A DNA stretch of 48,052 nt from Halanaerobium kushneri (GTDB taxonomy: Bacteria; Bacillota; Halanaerobiia; Halanaerobiales; Halanaerobiaceae), in the NCBI RefSeq assembly GCF_900156285.1, contig NZ_FTNC01000021.1, positions 1 through 48,052 on the forward strand, read 5' to 3'. The position numbers and the translations under genes were made by a program. The notes below the pieces were generated by a model that was not told the DNA's origin, ran no database searches, and saw only the letters and a program-made list of their open reading frames with translations. Below, one piece after another: positions 7,912 through 15,772 of the stretch; positions within the stretch are counted from its first letter, which is position 1, and the number at the start of each line of letters is the position of its first letter.

Positions 7912-9012
7912 TTGAAGACAATTAATAAATACATTTATAAAGAATTGATTGCACCTTTTTTCTTTGGTGTGGCAGCTTTTACAGGTATTTTTATCGGAAC
8001 TGATTTAATTTTTGATCTGACAGAGTTTTATACTCAGTGGGGAGTGGATGTTTTTACTTTAATCAGACTTTTCTTTTTGAGTCTGCCGGAGATTATAGTT
8101 TTAACCTTTCCCATGGCTTCTCTACTGGGAACAATTATGGCTTACAACCGACTTTCGGGTGATAGTGAGATTACAGCCATGAGAGCCGGAGGGGTGAGTA
8201 TCCTTTCTCTAGTTTTACCGGCCCTCATTATGGGACTGGTAACCAGTGGGGTTACAGTTGCCATTACCGAGTTTCTGGTTCCTAATGCCAATTACCAGGC
8301 AGAGCAGATAATGTATCAGGCTCGTCATGGTGAGCAGAGACCGAAAACTCAGTATGATTTATTTTTGACTCCTATGGACAGCAGTACCCGCAGACCGGAT
8401 TATATACTCTATGCACACAGTTTTAATGGCGAAAGTGGTATGATGGAAGATGTGGTTGTTCAGAGTTTTGAGGATGGCAGTCCGGACAGTGTTCTGGAAG
8501 CAGAGCGTGCAGAATGGCTGAGTGATGGCTGGCATTTTTATAATGGCACAGTATATTTTCTGGATCGAAATAATCGGCAGCCGGCGCTGGAGTTCAGTAC
8601 CTATCGTTCCCGGGAGGAGATTCATTCTCCAACACAGGCTGGAAAACTCGGCAAGAGTATAGACGAGATGAATATTAGGGAATTAAGTGAGCATATTGCA
8701 CTTAAGGAGGAGCAGGGTAGGACCGCCTACGAAGAGCGGGTAGCTCTGCACCATCGATTTTCAATTCCGCTGGCAAGCTTTATTTTTGCTCTACTGGCAG
8801 CGCCACTGGGGATCAAACCACAACGTTCTGCCGGTTCGGCAACTGGTTTTGGAATCAGTATAATAATTATTTTTATTTATTATATTTTAATGACAGTTGG
8901 AGATGCTCTTGGTAGTCAGGGGAGTATTCAGCCCTGGTTGGGTGCCTGGCTGCAGAATATAGTGATATTTATTGTTGGTGTTGGACTGCTGATTAAGACG
9001 ACGAGACAGTAA
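7912..9012 (+). CDS. LptF/LptG-family LPS export permease
   Basis: A YjgP/YjgQ-family permease, the membrane partner of LptB. Three hydrophobic segments precede and three follow a large periplasmic domain (about residues 125-275), as in LptF and LptG. The N-terminal TINKYIYKELIAPFFFGV and the segment VLTFPMASLLGTIMAYNRLSGDSEITAMRAGG hold the coupling-helix region typical of the family. TTG start at 7912, about ten bases after AGAGAGGTG. E. coli needs both LptF and LptG; only one gene is present here, so either it forms a homodimer or the partner is elsewhere. LptF versus LptG cannot be decided by eye. Confidence 0.9.
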   Translation: MKTINKYIYKELIAPFFFGVAAFTGIFIGTDLIFDLTEFYTQWGVDVFTLIRLFFLSLPEIIVLTFPMASLLGTIMAYNRLSGDSEITAMRAGGVSILSLVLPALIMGLVTSGVTVAITEFLVPNANYQAEQIMYQARHGEQRPKTQYDLFLTPMDSSTRRPDYILYAHSFNGESGMMEDVVVQSFEDGSPDSVLEAERAEWLSDGWHFYNGTVYFLDRNNRQPALEFSTYRSREEIHSPTQAGKLGKSIDEMNIRELSEHIALKEEQGRTAYEERVALHHRFSIPLASFIFALLAAPLGIKPQRSAGSATGFGISIIIIFIYYILMTVGDALGSQGSIQPWLGAWLQNIVIFIVGVGLLIKTTRQ

Positions 9013-9029
9013 TTAAGGAGGTGGAGATC

Positions 9030-10334
9030 ATTAACGCATTTGTTATAATAGCAGCGGTAGTAATTTTAAGTGGTTTAATAGCCTATATTGGTGATCGAAT
9101 TGGTATGAAAATGGGTAAAAAGCGGGTATCTTTGTTTGGTCTCCGCCCCAGATATTCTTCGATTATTATAACTATAGTAACAGGTATTTTAATCGCCGTT
9201 CTTTCTGTTACTATTTTGCTGGCAGTTTATTCCGAGTTGAGACAGGCTTTATTCAATATTAATGATGTGCTGACAAGACTGGAATACTTGAATGAAGAAC
9301 TTCAAAATAAAGATCAGGAACTGGCAGCTAAAGATAAGAAGCTTAATAAAAAGGACCAGGAACTTTCCGGTTTGCAGCAGGAAATCGAAACAAAAGAACA
9401 GCAGATAACGGAAAAAGAGGCTGAAATTGCGGCTCGCGAAAAAGAAATTGCAAAACGCGATCAGGAGATAGCGGCCGTGGAAAAGGAACTGGACGAATTG
9501 AGTCAGAATAGAAATGAACTGCAGAACCGGGTTAACGAATTAAGTTCTCAACGAGACGAGCTGGAAACTCAGGTGTCCGATCTGCAGCAACAAATATCGG
9601 AACTGGAAGCTGACTATGATAAATTGCGGGAAGTTGCCAATCAGCTGCAGGCCGGTGTGATTTACTATATGGGAGAAGATATGGTCTACCAGAAAGGTGA
9701 TGTAGTTTACACTGATACTCTTGAGGGAGGACGCAGTGAGCAGGAGACAATTTCTGCTTTAAATAAATACCTGCAGGCAGCTAATAAGGTGGCACTTCAA
9801 AAAGAGATTGAAGTTAATCAGGATACTGGAATGGCACTTCGTCTGCAGACAGAGGATATCTTAAATGCTGCCCGCATTATTTATAATATGGAGCCTGGCA
9901 GTAGAGTTATTGTTTCTCTAATTGCAAGAGTAAATGTTCCTAAAAATGACTGGTTATATGCTAATTTCCAGCTTTATGAGGATTTTAAAGTCTTTGAGCA
10001 GGGCCAGTTAATTAGCAGCAGAGAAATTAGTGCTGAACAGAGCAGTAAGGAAATTGAAACTGAATTAGAAGCACTGCTGCAGGATATAAATGAAAAAGCA
10101 ATTAGTCAGGGGCTTTTACCGGATAATTCCGGTCAGGTAGGCAGTATCAACTTTAGTCAGTTTTATGATCTGGTCAACAGAGTTCGTGCTGCAAGTGGCA
10201 AAGTTCGGATCAGTATTTATGCTGATGCTGATATCTGGCGTCAGGATCGACTAAATGATAATCTGAAATTTGATCTAGAAGAGCTGAATCCTGAGTCTGA
10301 GAATACTGGCAGAAAGGCGGATAATAATGAGTGA
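9030..10334 (+). CDS. DUF3084 coiled-coil membrane protein, probable ATT start
   Basis: A DUF3084-family protein of unknown function. Two membrane helices (about residues 3-20 and 45-70) enclose a conserved basic loop with KKRVSLFGLRPRYSS. A long coiled coil follows (about 85-205, with repeated KDQELAAKDKK and EKEIAKRDQE-type heptads), then an alpha/beta C-terminal domain. The only standard start near the N-terminus, GTG 9021, is inside the AAGGAGGTG ribosome site itself. ATT 9030 lies eight bases after AGGAGG (9016-9021), and beginning there gives the usual short N-terminus before the first helix. It follows the LPS permease directly and overlaps the next gene by eight bases, which suggests an envelope role; this is inference. 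Confidence 0.8.
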   Translation: MNAFVIIAAVVILSGLIAYIGDRIGMKMGKKRVSLFGLRPRYSSIIITIVTGILIAVLSVTILLAVYSELRQALFNINDVLTRLEYLNEELQNKDQELAAKDKKLNKKDQELSGLQQEIETKEQQITEKEAEIAAREKEIAKRDQEIAAVEKELDELSQNRNELQNRVNELSSQRDELETQVSDLQQQISELEADYDKLREVANQLQAGVIYYMGEDMVYQKGDVVYTDTLEGGRSEQETISALNKYLQAANKVALQKEIEVNQDTGMALRLQTEDILNAARIIYNMEPGSRVIVSLIARVNVPKNDWLYANFQLYEDFKVFEQGQLISSREISAEQSSKEIETELEALLQDINEKAISQGLLPDNSGQVGSINFSQFYDLVNRVRAASGKVRISIYADADIWRQDRLNDNLKFDLEELNPESENTGRKADNNE

Positions 10335-10740
10335 ATTATTAGCACTGGATCCCGGTCGTGATAAGATAGGAGCAGCAGTTCTCTCTTTTGCTGGAAGTGA
10401 GAAAGAAAAAACAATAATAAAAAAAAATGTGTTATTAGATCATCTAAATGAGATTTTTAATCACTATCAGATTAAAGAAATTGTAATTGGTAATGGAACC
10501 GGAGCTGAAGAGTTGAGAGAAATAGTGACTGGTGCCTATCCTAAAATTAAAATCAGTCTGATTGAGGAAAAATATACAACCGAAGAAGCTCAGGCTCGAT
10601 ATCTGGCAGAAAAACCAATGTCTAATTACGAAAAACTGCTGCGAAAAATAGTCAGCTGGAAGATAAAAAAACCTCTGGATGACTATGCAGCCTTAATTAT
10701 TGGTGAAAAATATCTCGAAAAACTTGACAAAAATAAGTAA
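10327..10740 (+). CDS. YqgF/RuvX-like RNase H-fold protein
   Basis: A small 137-residue protein with the RNase H-like fold of the YqgF (RuvX, pre-16S rRNA nuclease or resolvase-like) group. Landmarks are the N-terminal LALDPGRDKIGAAVL with the first catalytic Asp, the strand IKEIVIGNGTGAEEL, the conserved Glu in SLIEEKYTTEEA, and the last acidic residues in LDDYAALIIGEKYL. It is probably a paralogue of the housekeeping YqgF, which usually lies elsewhere. It overlaps the DUF3084 gene by eight bases, so the two are likely translated together. The substrate is unknown. Confidence 0.75.
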   Translation: MSELLALDPGRDKIGAAVLSFAGSEKEKTIIKKNVLLDHLNEIFNHYQIKEIVIGNGTGAEELREIVTGAYPKIKISLIEEKYTTEEAQARYLAEKPMSNYEKLLRKIVSWKIKKPLDDYAALIIGEKYLEKLDKNK

Positions 10741-10781
10741 TTGCTTTACAATAATGTTTGAGGATTAATAATAAATTAAAT

Positions 10782-10811
10782 TTGACAGGTAGATTAGTTT
10801 ACTGTTATAAT
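10782..10811 (+). promoter_or_regulatory. strong sigma-A-type promoter of the SLH porin gene
   Basis: TTGACA (10782-10787) and TATAAT (10806-10811) are both perfect, with an 18-base spacer. This is the best promoter in the window and fits high expression of the porin downstream. The transcript would start near 10818 and carry a leader of about 240 bases. Confidence 0.85.
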
Positions 10812-10854
10812 TTAATTTGTAAATTGATAATTTAATATGCTTATAAACTCGACG

Positions 10855-11040
10855 CTAAAATGCGGCGGAAAGGAGGTGCCCCCCAGAGCTGCGGAGTTGT
10901 AGAGTTATAAGAGTTCTAAGATGCTTATTTAAAAATCTTTTGGACAGATGAAGAGGAAACTAGGTAACTCGCTCGGATGTCCTCTATGATTGCATAAGTT
11001 ATTAGAACTTATATATCGAAAGAAAAAGAAAGATAACAAT
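10855..11040 (+). promoter_or_regulatory. long structured 5' leader of the SLH porin gene
   Basis: The 317-base stretch 10741-11057 holds no gene but appears structured. Stem 1 pairs 10862-10866 with 10888-10892 and encloses AAAGGAGGTG (10869-10878), a perfect complement to the 16S 3' end, 180 bases before the real start. Stem 2 pairs AGTTCTAA (10912-10919) with TTAGAACT (11002-11009), with extra pairs on both sides. Inside it TGTCCTCT (10978-10985) can pair either with GGACA (10942-10946) or with AGAGGA (10952-10957), two exclusive states. No known riboswitch was recognised. The true ribosome site is CAAGGGGGAT just before 11058. Confidence 0.5.
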
Positions 11041-11057
11041 CAAGGGGGATTTTAATA

Positions 11058-12881
11058 ATGAAAAAACTTACAATTACAATTGCTTTACTGTTAGTTGTAG
11101 CATTTGCTATGCCTACCTTTGCACAGTCATTCTCTGACGTGCCAAGTGATCACTGGGCATATGATGCAATCAACAAGCTGGTTGCTGCTGGTATCGTTGA
11201 AGGTTATCCTGATGGCGAATACAAAGGTGACCAGAACATGACTCGTTACGAAATGGCTGTTATGGTTAGCCGTGCTCTAGACAACATTGTTGCTGAGCAA
11301 GAAGCTATGGCTGAAGAAATGGACGCTATGGGTGAAGGTCTAACTACAGGTCAGGCTGAAGACGTAACTGCTATCGTTAAGTCCTTAATGGAAAAGAACA
11401 CTCAGGACAGCTTAACTGATGCTCAGGCTGAAGAAGTAGCAGATATCGTTGATGCTTTAACATTTGAATTAAAAGCTGAACTTAAAGTATTAGGCGCAGA
11501 CGTTGACGCTTTAGGTAAAGATATGGCTGAATTAGAAGCTAAAGTAGACGCTATGGACGTTCCACAGGATAACATTGAGTTTGGTGGAGAGTTCAAGACT
11601 ATTTTTGAAGTAGCTAATTATGGTGATGCTTCTGAAGAAGCAGCTACAGTTGCTTTATGGGACGATGGAGATGCTTTAGATGGTCCTGATCCAGATGAAT
11701 TTCCTGCTGAAAAACGTTTCTGGCAAGAAATTGGAATTAATATGAATGGTAATCTAAATGATGCTAAATTCAATTTAGATATTGATACAATTAATAACGT
11801 GTTTGCTAATGAAGATTCACTCAACAATTATGGTGTAGCTCCTTTAGCTCAAGGTGAACAAGATTTACAGTTGGATAGTGCTTTGTTGACAGTTAACTAT
11901 GCTGATGCAGTTATCACATTAGGTGACCATGCTGATTACAGTGTTGCAAGATACTTTGTTGATGAAGAAGATGTTGAAGGTGTTTCAGCTTCACTTAACT
12001 ATCTAGATACAGATTGGACATTTGTTGCAGGTGGATTTGGTACAGATTCAGAATCTGACATTTATGGTGTTACAGCTGAAAAAGATATGGAATTTGGTAA
12101 TGTAACTGGAAGACTATATCAAGCTAGAAAATATTATGCAGATGCTGATGATGATGGCGTAGATGAATTGTATAATGCCAATGTTACAGCTTTAGGCTTA
12201 GCTGTATCTGATGTAGCTCTAACTGATGTTGTAACTATGGGTGGAGAGTTCGCAGTATCAAATGTTGATTCAGATATTGACCCATTTGTTAGTGAAGACT
12301 CTGACTATTTATTCAATGTTAATGCTGAATTTGCTGCAACTGAAGAACTTACTCTAACAGGTAAAGCAGAAACTGTAGGAGAAAACTTTGTAGCATATGC
12401 TGGTGATTTAGAAGAGTCTAATAACTATAATATGTTCAATGTTGGTGCTGAGTATGTATTAAATGAAAATAATACAATTACTGGTGGCTATACATTTGTT
12501 GACCATGATCAGCCTGAAGATAAGAGTACTGTGGAAGTTGCTTTAGATAACGTATATGGTGACTTTACAAACAATGCTTCATTATCTTACACAATGAATG
12601 ATACCTATACAGATGGTTACAATACTACAGTTATCGAATTAGGTACTGAGTATGCTTGGAACGAAACAACTACTCTAGGTGCTGCTTTAGTTAACAAAAA
12701 TGAAGATAACGATGGTACTAATGTAATCAAATATAATTATCTAAAAGGTACTTTAGATAAGGAATTAGCTGATAACATGACATGGAATACTGAAGCTAAG
12801 TATATCATGGGTGAAGTTAACGCTGCTGAAACAGAAGGTGTAGGTAATGCACTTACTACTTCTTTAACAGTAAGCTTCTAA
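11058..12881 (+). CDS. SLH-domain outer membrane porin (OmpM-like)
   Basis: A 607-residue outer membrane protein that would both form a pore and tether the outer membrane to the cell wall. Order: signal peptide (1-22, ending PTFA), one S-layer homology domain (about 24-72, with FSDVPSDHWAYDAI and TRYEMAVMVSRAL), a coiled coil (about 75-168), and a C-terminal barrel (about 172-607) with many alternating strands and the terminal aromatic pattern LTVSF. This matches OmpM-type porins of diderm Firmicutes. Its codon choice differs from neighbours: mostly GCT, GGT, GTT and TTA, as in highly expressed genes. A consensus promoter and a structured leader precede it and a terminator follows. Confidence 0.9.
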   Translation: MKKLTITIALLLVVAFAMPTFAQSFSDVPSDHWAYDAINKLVAAGIVEGYPDGEYKGDQNMTRYEMAVMVSRALDNIVAEQEAMAEEMDAMGEGLTTGQAEDVTAIVKSLMEKNTQDSLTDAQAEEVADIVDALTFELKAELKVLGADVDALGKDMAELEAKVDAMDVPQDNIEFGGEFKTIFEVANYGDASEEAATVALWDDGDALDGPDPDEFPAEKRFWQEIGINMNGNLNDAKFNLDIDTINNVFANEDSLNNYGVAPLAQGEQDLQLDSALLTVNYADAVITLGDHADYSVARYFVDEEDVEGVSASLNYLDTDWTFVAGGFGTDSESDIYGVTAEKDMEFGNVTGRLYQARKYYADADDDGVDELYNANVTALGLAVSDVALTDVVTMGGEFAVSNVDSDIDPFVSEDSDYLFNVNAEFAATEELTLTGKAETVGENFVAYAGDLEESNNYNMFNVGAEYVLNENNTITGGYTFVDHDQPEDKSTVEVALDNVYGDFTNNASLSYTMNDTYTDGYNTTVIELGTEYAWNETTTLGAALVNKNEDNDGTNVIKYNYLKGTLDKELADNMTWNTEAKYIMGEVNAAETEGVGNALTTSLTVSF

Positions 12882-12911
12882 ATATAGCTTATAGCTAAAA
12901 GAAACAAAAAC

Positions 12912-12942
12912 AACCCGGGGGATTTATTCCCTCGGGTTTTCT
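12912..12942 (+). terminator. intrinsic terminator after the SLH porin
   Basis: AACCCG at 12912 pairs with CGGGTT near 12933, supported by an inner GGGA/TCCC pair, followed by TTTTCT. Confidence 0.85.
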
Positions 12943-12987
12943 ATGTTTATAGGAAAAAAATAACAATCTATAGGAGGAATTTAAAAA

Positions 12988-13722
12988 GTGAAGAATAAAA
13001 TTATAATATTAATGATGGCCTTAATGATAGTAGGGTTGTTAGCAGGAAGTGCAGCTGCATCTGATTGGGAAGCTGTTGGAGGATTATCAATTACAACTGT
13101 AACTTTAGATCAATGGAATGCTAAAGTAGATTCAGTTAATGAAGTATTAAGTGCTGAAGGTAGTCCTTTATTAATTGATTCAACTAATAAAGAAGAAATG
13201 GATAACATTGATAAGGTTCCTATGTTCTTTATTGGTGCAGAAAAAGAGATAAATGATAAATGGTCAACAGAATTCCGTTATGAGTATATCTTTGGTACTG
13301 TTGAAGGGTCTGCTGATGTAACCTATGATCTTACAGCAGTAGGAGGATCAGCAGGCACCTCTAAGCATGAAGCTGAACTTGATGTAAAAATGCATGGATT
13401 AGCAGCTTTAGCAAAATATCAAATAAACAATAATTGGTCTACTAGAGGTGGAATTGGATTTTATAACGGTACTAAAACAAAAAAAGTTAGTGGTCCAGTT
13501 TTTGTAGCAAAAGGAGTAGCTGATGATAATGAATATGACTTGGATGCAATAAGTTATCGCTTAGGAGTAGGTTATGAGCGTTCTTTTGCTCAAAATTGGT
13601 CTTTTAATGGAAATATTGATTATTTATATATGGAAATTGAAGATGAGGACCCAGGTGAGGTAGATCCTAATATCTACAGTAACGGATTTTCATATGCAGC
13701 TGGTTTAACATATAGTTTCTAA
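12988..13722 (+). CDS. outer membrane beta-barrel protein, unknown role
   Basis: A 244-residue protein with a signal peptide (about 1-25, ending AGSAAAS) and a pattern of amphipathic strands typical of small 8-10 strand barrels of the OmpW/opacity type, for example STEFRYEYIFG, ALAKYQINNNW and AGLTYSF, ending in Phe as outer membrane proteins usually do. GTG start at 12988 after AGGAGG. It sits between two terminators and may be read partly from the porin promoter. It has the same GCT/GGT/TTA-rich codon style as the porin. No specific family was recognised; the localisation is inferred. Confidence 0.75.
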   Translation: MKNKIIILMMALMIVGLLAGSAAASDWEAVGGLSITTVTLDQWNAKVDSVNEVLSAEGSPLLIDSTNKEEMDNIDKVPMFFIGAEKEINDKWSTEFRYEYIFGTVEGSADVTYDLTAVGGSAGTSKHEAELDVKMHGLAALAKYQINNNWSTRGGIGFYNGTKTKKVSGPVFVAKGVADDNEYDLDAISYRLGVGYERSFAQNWSFNGNIDYLYMEIEDEDPGEVDPNIYSNGFSYAAGLTYSF

Positions 13723-13743
13723 AAGATAAATTAATAAACAAGA

Positions 13744-13790
13744 AAAAGCCCCCGGGGCAGCGACTATAATTCTGCCTTGAGGGCTTTTTT
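13744..13790 (+). terminator. intrinsic terminator after the beta-barrel gene
   Basis: AAAAAGCCC... GGCAG at 13744-13760 pairs with CTGCC ... GGGCTTTTTT ending at 13790; long stem with a 10-base loop. The A-tract on the left would let it also serve the minus-strand ccdA transcript arriving from the right. Confidence 0.85.
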
Positions 13791-13908
13791 ACTCTTTTAA
13801 ACAATAATTTAATTAGTCAAAAATAAATCTCTATATTTTTTTATTACTGCTTCATCAAATTTATTTGAATCATAGTTTAATTCATTTCCAGCGGTGGGAT
13901 CTGGAAAT

Positions 13909-14601
13909 TTAAAGCAGCATTCTATTTAAAACTTCCAGATAACCACTGATCATCAAAAATCCAAAAATAATTAGTAATATTCCTGTTATTTTGTTTACTA
14001 ATGGTAGATACTTATTAAAAGCTTTTAACTTTGGCAGGAGATAGTCCATGAAAATTGCTGATAAGAAAAAAGGAACTGATAGGCCAATGGAATAAAATAA
14101 AAGGAGCAATCCTCCTCCCATGATGTTGGACCTTGTGCTGGCAGCGATCAGAATTGAACTTAAAATAGGTCCTATACAGGGAGTCCAACCGAGGGCCAGA
14201 ATTAATCCCATTACAAAGGAACGTAAATTACCCTGCAGATAATCCGGTAACTCAAATTTCTTTTCTCGATAGAAATAGCTTATTTCAAGAATTCCTGTTA
14301 AATGAAGACCAAAAATAATAATAATAATGCCGCCAATGTTTGTCAGGATATTCTGATTTCTAATTAAAAATTTGCCTAAAAATGTGGCTGATAGGCCCAG
14401 CAAAATAAATATAATAGTAAAACCAGCAATAAAGCTGAGAGAAGAGATTACAATTGAAATATTCTTATTTTTTTCTTTTGCTTTTGCATAATCACCGACC
14501 AGATAAGATAGGTAGGTCGGTATTAATGGTAAAATACAGGGAGAAAAGAAAGATAACAGTCCTGCCGAAAGAGCTGCAATCAAACCTATATCTGCTGACA
14601 T
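13909..14601 (-). CDS. ccdA: CcdA-type thiol:disulfide transmembrane protein
   Basis: CcdA (DsbD membrane-domain family) moves electrons from cytoplasmic thioredoxin across the membrane to reduce disulfides outside. The 230 residues form six hydrophobic helices. The two redox cysteines are in SFFSPCILPLIPTY and GWTPCIGPIL. ATG on the minus strand at 14601, with GAGGTGATCAT just ahead. It is alone and divergent from the neighbouring envelope cluster. No cytochrome c gene lies near, so the partner may be an extracytoplasmic thioredoxin or the disulfide-bonded envelope proteins around it. A 33-codon frame continues past its stop in the +1 frame (see findings). Confidence 0.9.
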   Translation of the reverse strand: MSADIGLIAALSAGLLSFFSPCILPLIPTYLSYLVGDYAKAKEKNKNISIVISSLSFIAGFTIIFILLGLSATFLGKFLIRNQNILTNIGGIIIIIFGLHLTGILEISYFYREKKFELPDYLQGNLRSFVMGLILALGWTPCIGPILSSILIAASTRSNIMGGGLLLLFYSIGLSVPFFLSAIFMDYLLPKLKAFNKYLPLVNKITGILLIIFGFLMISGYLEVLNRMLL

Positions 14602-14633
14602 ATGATCACCTCAAATATATTTTTATTAATTAG

Positions 14634-14662
14634 ATTATATAATACTATATCGAAATAGACAA
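14634..14662 (-). promoter_or_regulatory. promoter of ccdA
   Basis: On the minus strand TTGTCT (14662-14657), a 17-base spacer and TATAAT (14639-14634), followed about 30 bases later by the ccdA ribosome site. Confidence 0.65.
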
Positions 14663-14717
14663 ATATAATAAATTGGAAAATAAAAGGTTTTCTTATCTGG
14701 ATTATTCAGGCCAGATC

Positions 14718-14726
14718 TGTTATAAT
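14718..14726 (+). promoter_or_regulatory. extended -10 promoter of the beta-barrel/repeat-protein operon
   Basis: TG-T-TATAAT at 14718-14726 is an extended -10 element; the -35 region (TGGATT or CTGGAT) is weak. AAAGGAGG and the start at 14765 follow. Confidence 0.55.
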
Positions 14727-14764
14727 TAAAGTGTGTAATTATAAAAGAAAGGAGGCAGGGAAAG

Positions 14765-15757
14765 ATGAAGAGGGTATTGATATTTACTGCCATTATTTTG
14801 TTAATTTTTACTTTCAATATTTCGGCTAAGGAAGCAGATCAGACCAATACTGATCCTGAAACAGAAAATCTTAAAAGTCTGGACCTGTCTCAGGAAAAGT
14901 CGTTTTCCGATTCTGCCAGGGAAGAACTGCTGGGTATTGCTTCTCAGTTTGAAAGTACAACCAACATCGAAGATATTGAAATAGACAACAGCAGCTTTAA
15001 TCTTACTGGTAATGGAAGCCAGCAGAATACAGGTTTACAGCTTTTATCTGATCTTAATTTTAATACGGATTATAGTCAGCAGATTATTGATGATGAAGTC
15101 ATTAGTGAAACCCAGCTGCAGCTTGAATATGCCATTAACTCGCGAGCTCTGATTAGAGCAGGTTACAGTCTTGCTAACCGAGAATGGTGGGAGGTGCAGA
15201 GTGTAAATTCTTCCACGGTTGATTCGGAAGCCAATCCGAATCTTACTATTAACAGTGAGGAAAACCTATTAACACCTGCCAGTTCTGAGAGAGTTTTTAG
15301 AGAAGAAAATGAAAGTCGGCGCAGTCTGGGACTTGCCTATCAAACCAGTGATCGGCTTACAGTTTCTGCTGATTTTATAGAAAATAATGATTTAAATACA
15401 TTTAATGATGATTATGACTTAAATGCTGATACTACAGTTTTTGGATTGCAGTATAATGACCCAATGGGAACAATTAGAGCCAGCTATCAGATTGATTTAA
15501 ATGACGAACTGACTCAGAGAATAACTGGTGTTGAGCTTGATTTTAATAATTTGGCAACTTTTAGTGCTTCCTATAAACTGCTGAACCCAGAGGACCTGGA
15601 GTCAACTTTAAAATCTCAGACAGCCTGGGATTTAGGTCTGGGAGTAACTTTTGATGAAAATTATGGTTTGAATCTTGGTTATGAATTAATCGAAAATGAC
15701 GAAAATAAGGATGATAGCGAAAGAAATATTAGTGCTTCTTTCGAAATAAACTTTTAA
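14765..15757 (+). CDS. putative outer membrane beta-barrel protein
   Basis: A 330-residue protein with a signal peptide (about 1-21, ending FNISA). An acidic Ser/Asp-rich stretch (about 22-85) precedes repeated amphipathic strands from about 95 onward, such as QLQLEYAINSRALIRAGYSL, RRSLGLAYQT and DLGLGVTFDENYGLNLGYEL, ending NISASFEINF. The final Phe and the strand pattern suggest an outer membrane barrel. No family recognised. ATG after AAAGGAGG; 15 bases separate it from the next gene. Its neighbours, including lptD, fit an envelope role. Confidence 0.65.
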   Translation: MKRVLIFTAIILLIFTFNISAKEADQTNTDPETENLKSLDLSQEKSFSDSAREELLGIASQFESTTNIEDIEIDNSSFNLTGNGSQQNTGLQLLSDLNFNTDYSQQIIDDEVISETQLQLEYAINSRALIRAGYSLANREWWEVQSVNSSTVDSEANPNLTINSEENLLTPASSERVFREENESRRSLGLAYQTSDRLTVSADFIENNDLNTFNDDYDLNADTTVFGLQYNDPMGTIRASYQIDLNDELTQRITGVELDFNNLATFSASYKLLNPEDLESTLKSQTAWDLGLGVTFDENYGLNLGYELIENDENKDDSERNISASFEINF

Positions 15758-15772
15758 GGATGGTGCAGTATT

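Noticed and set aside
9021-9029. GTG 9021 as start of the DUF3084 gene
   Set aside because: This GTG is made of the ribosome site bases themselves, leaving nothing upstream to bind the ribosome; ATT 9030 fits the spacing.
10948-10989. A 13-residue leader peptide frame (ATG to TGA) in the SLH porin leader
   Set aside because: There is no ribosome site ahead of this ATG, and the earlier perfect AAAGGAGGTG is 70 bases away with no start codon at usable distance.
10741-11057. A known riboswitch class in the porin leader
   Set aside because: I looked for TPP, SAM, lysine, cobalamin, c-di-GMP and preQ1 consensus pieces and found none convincing.
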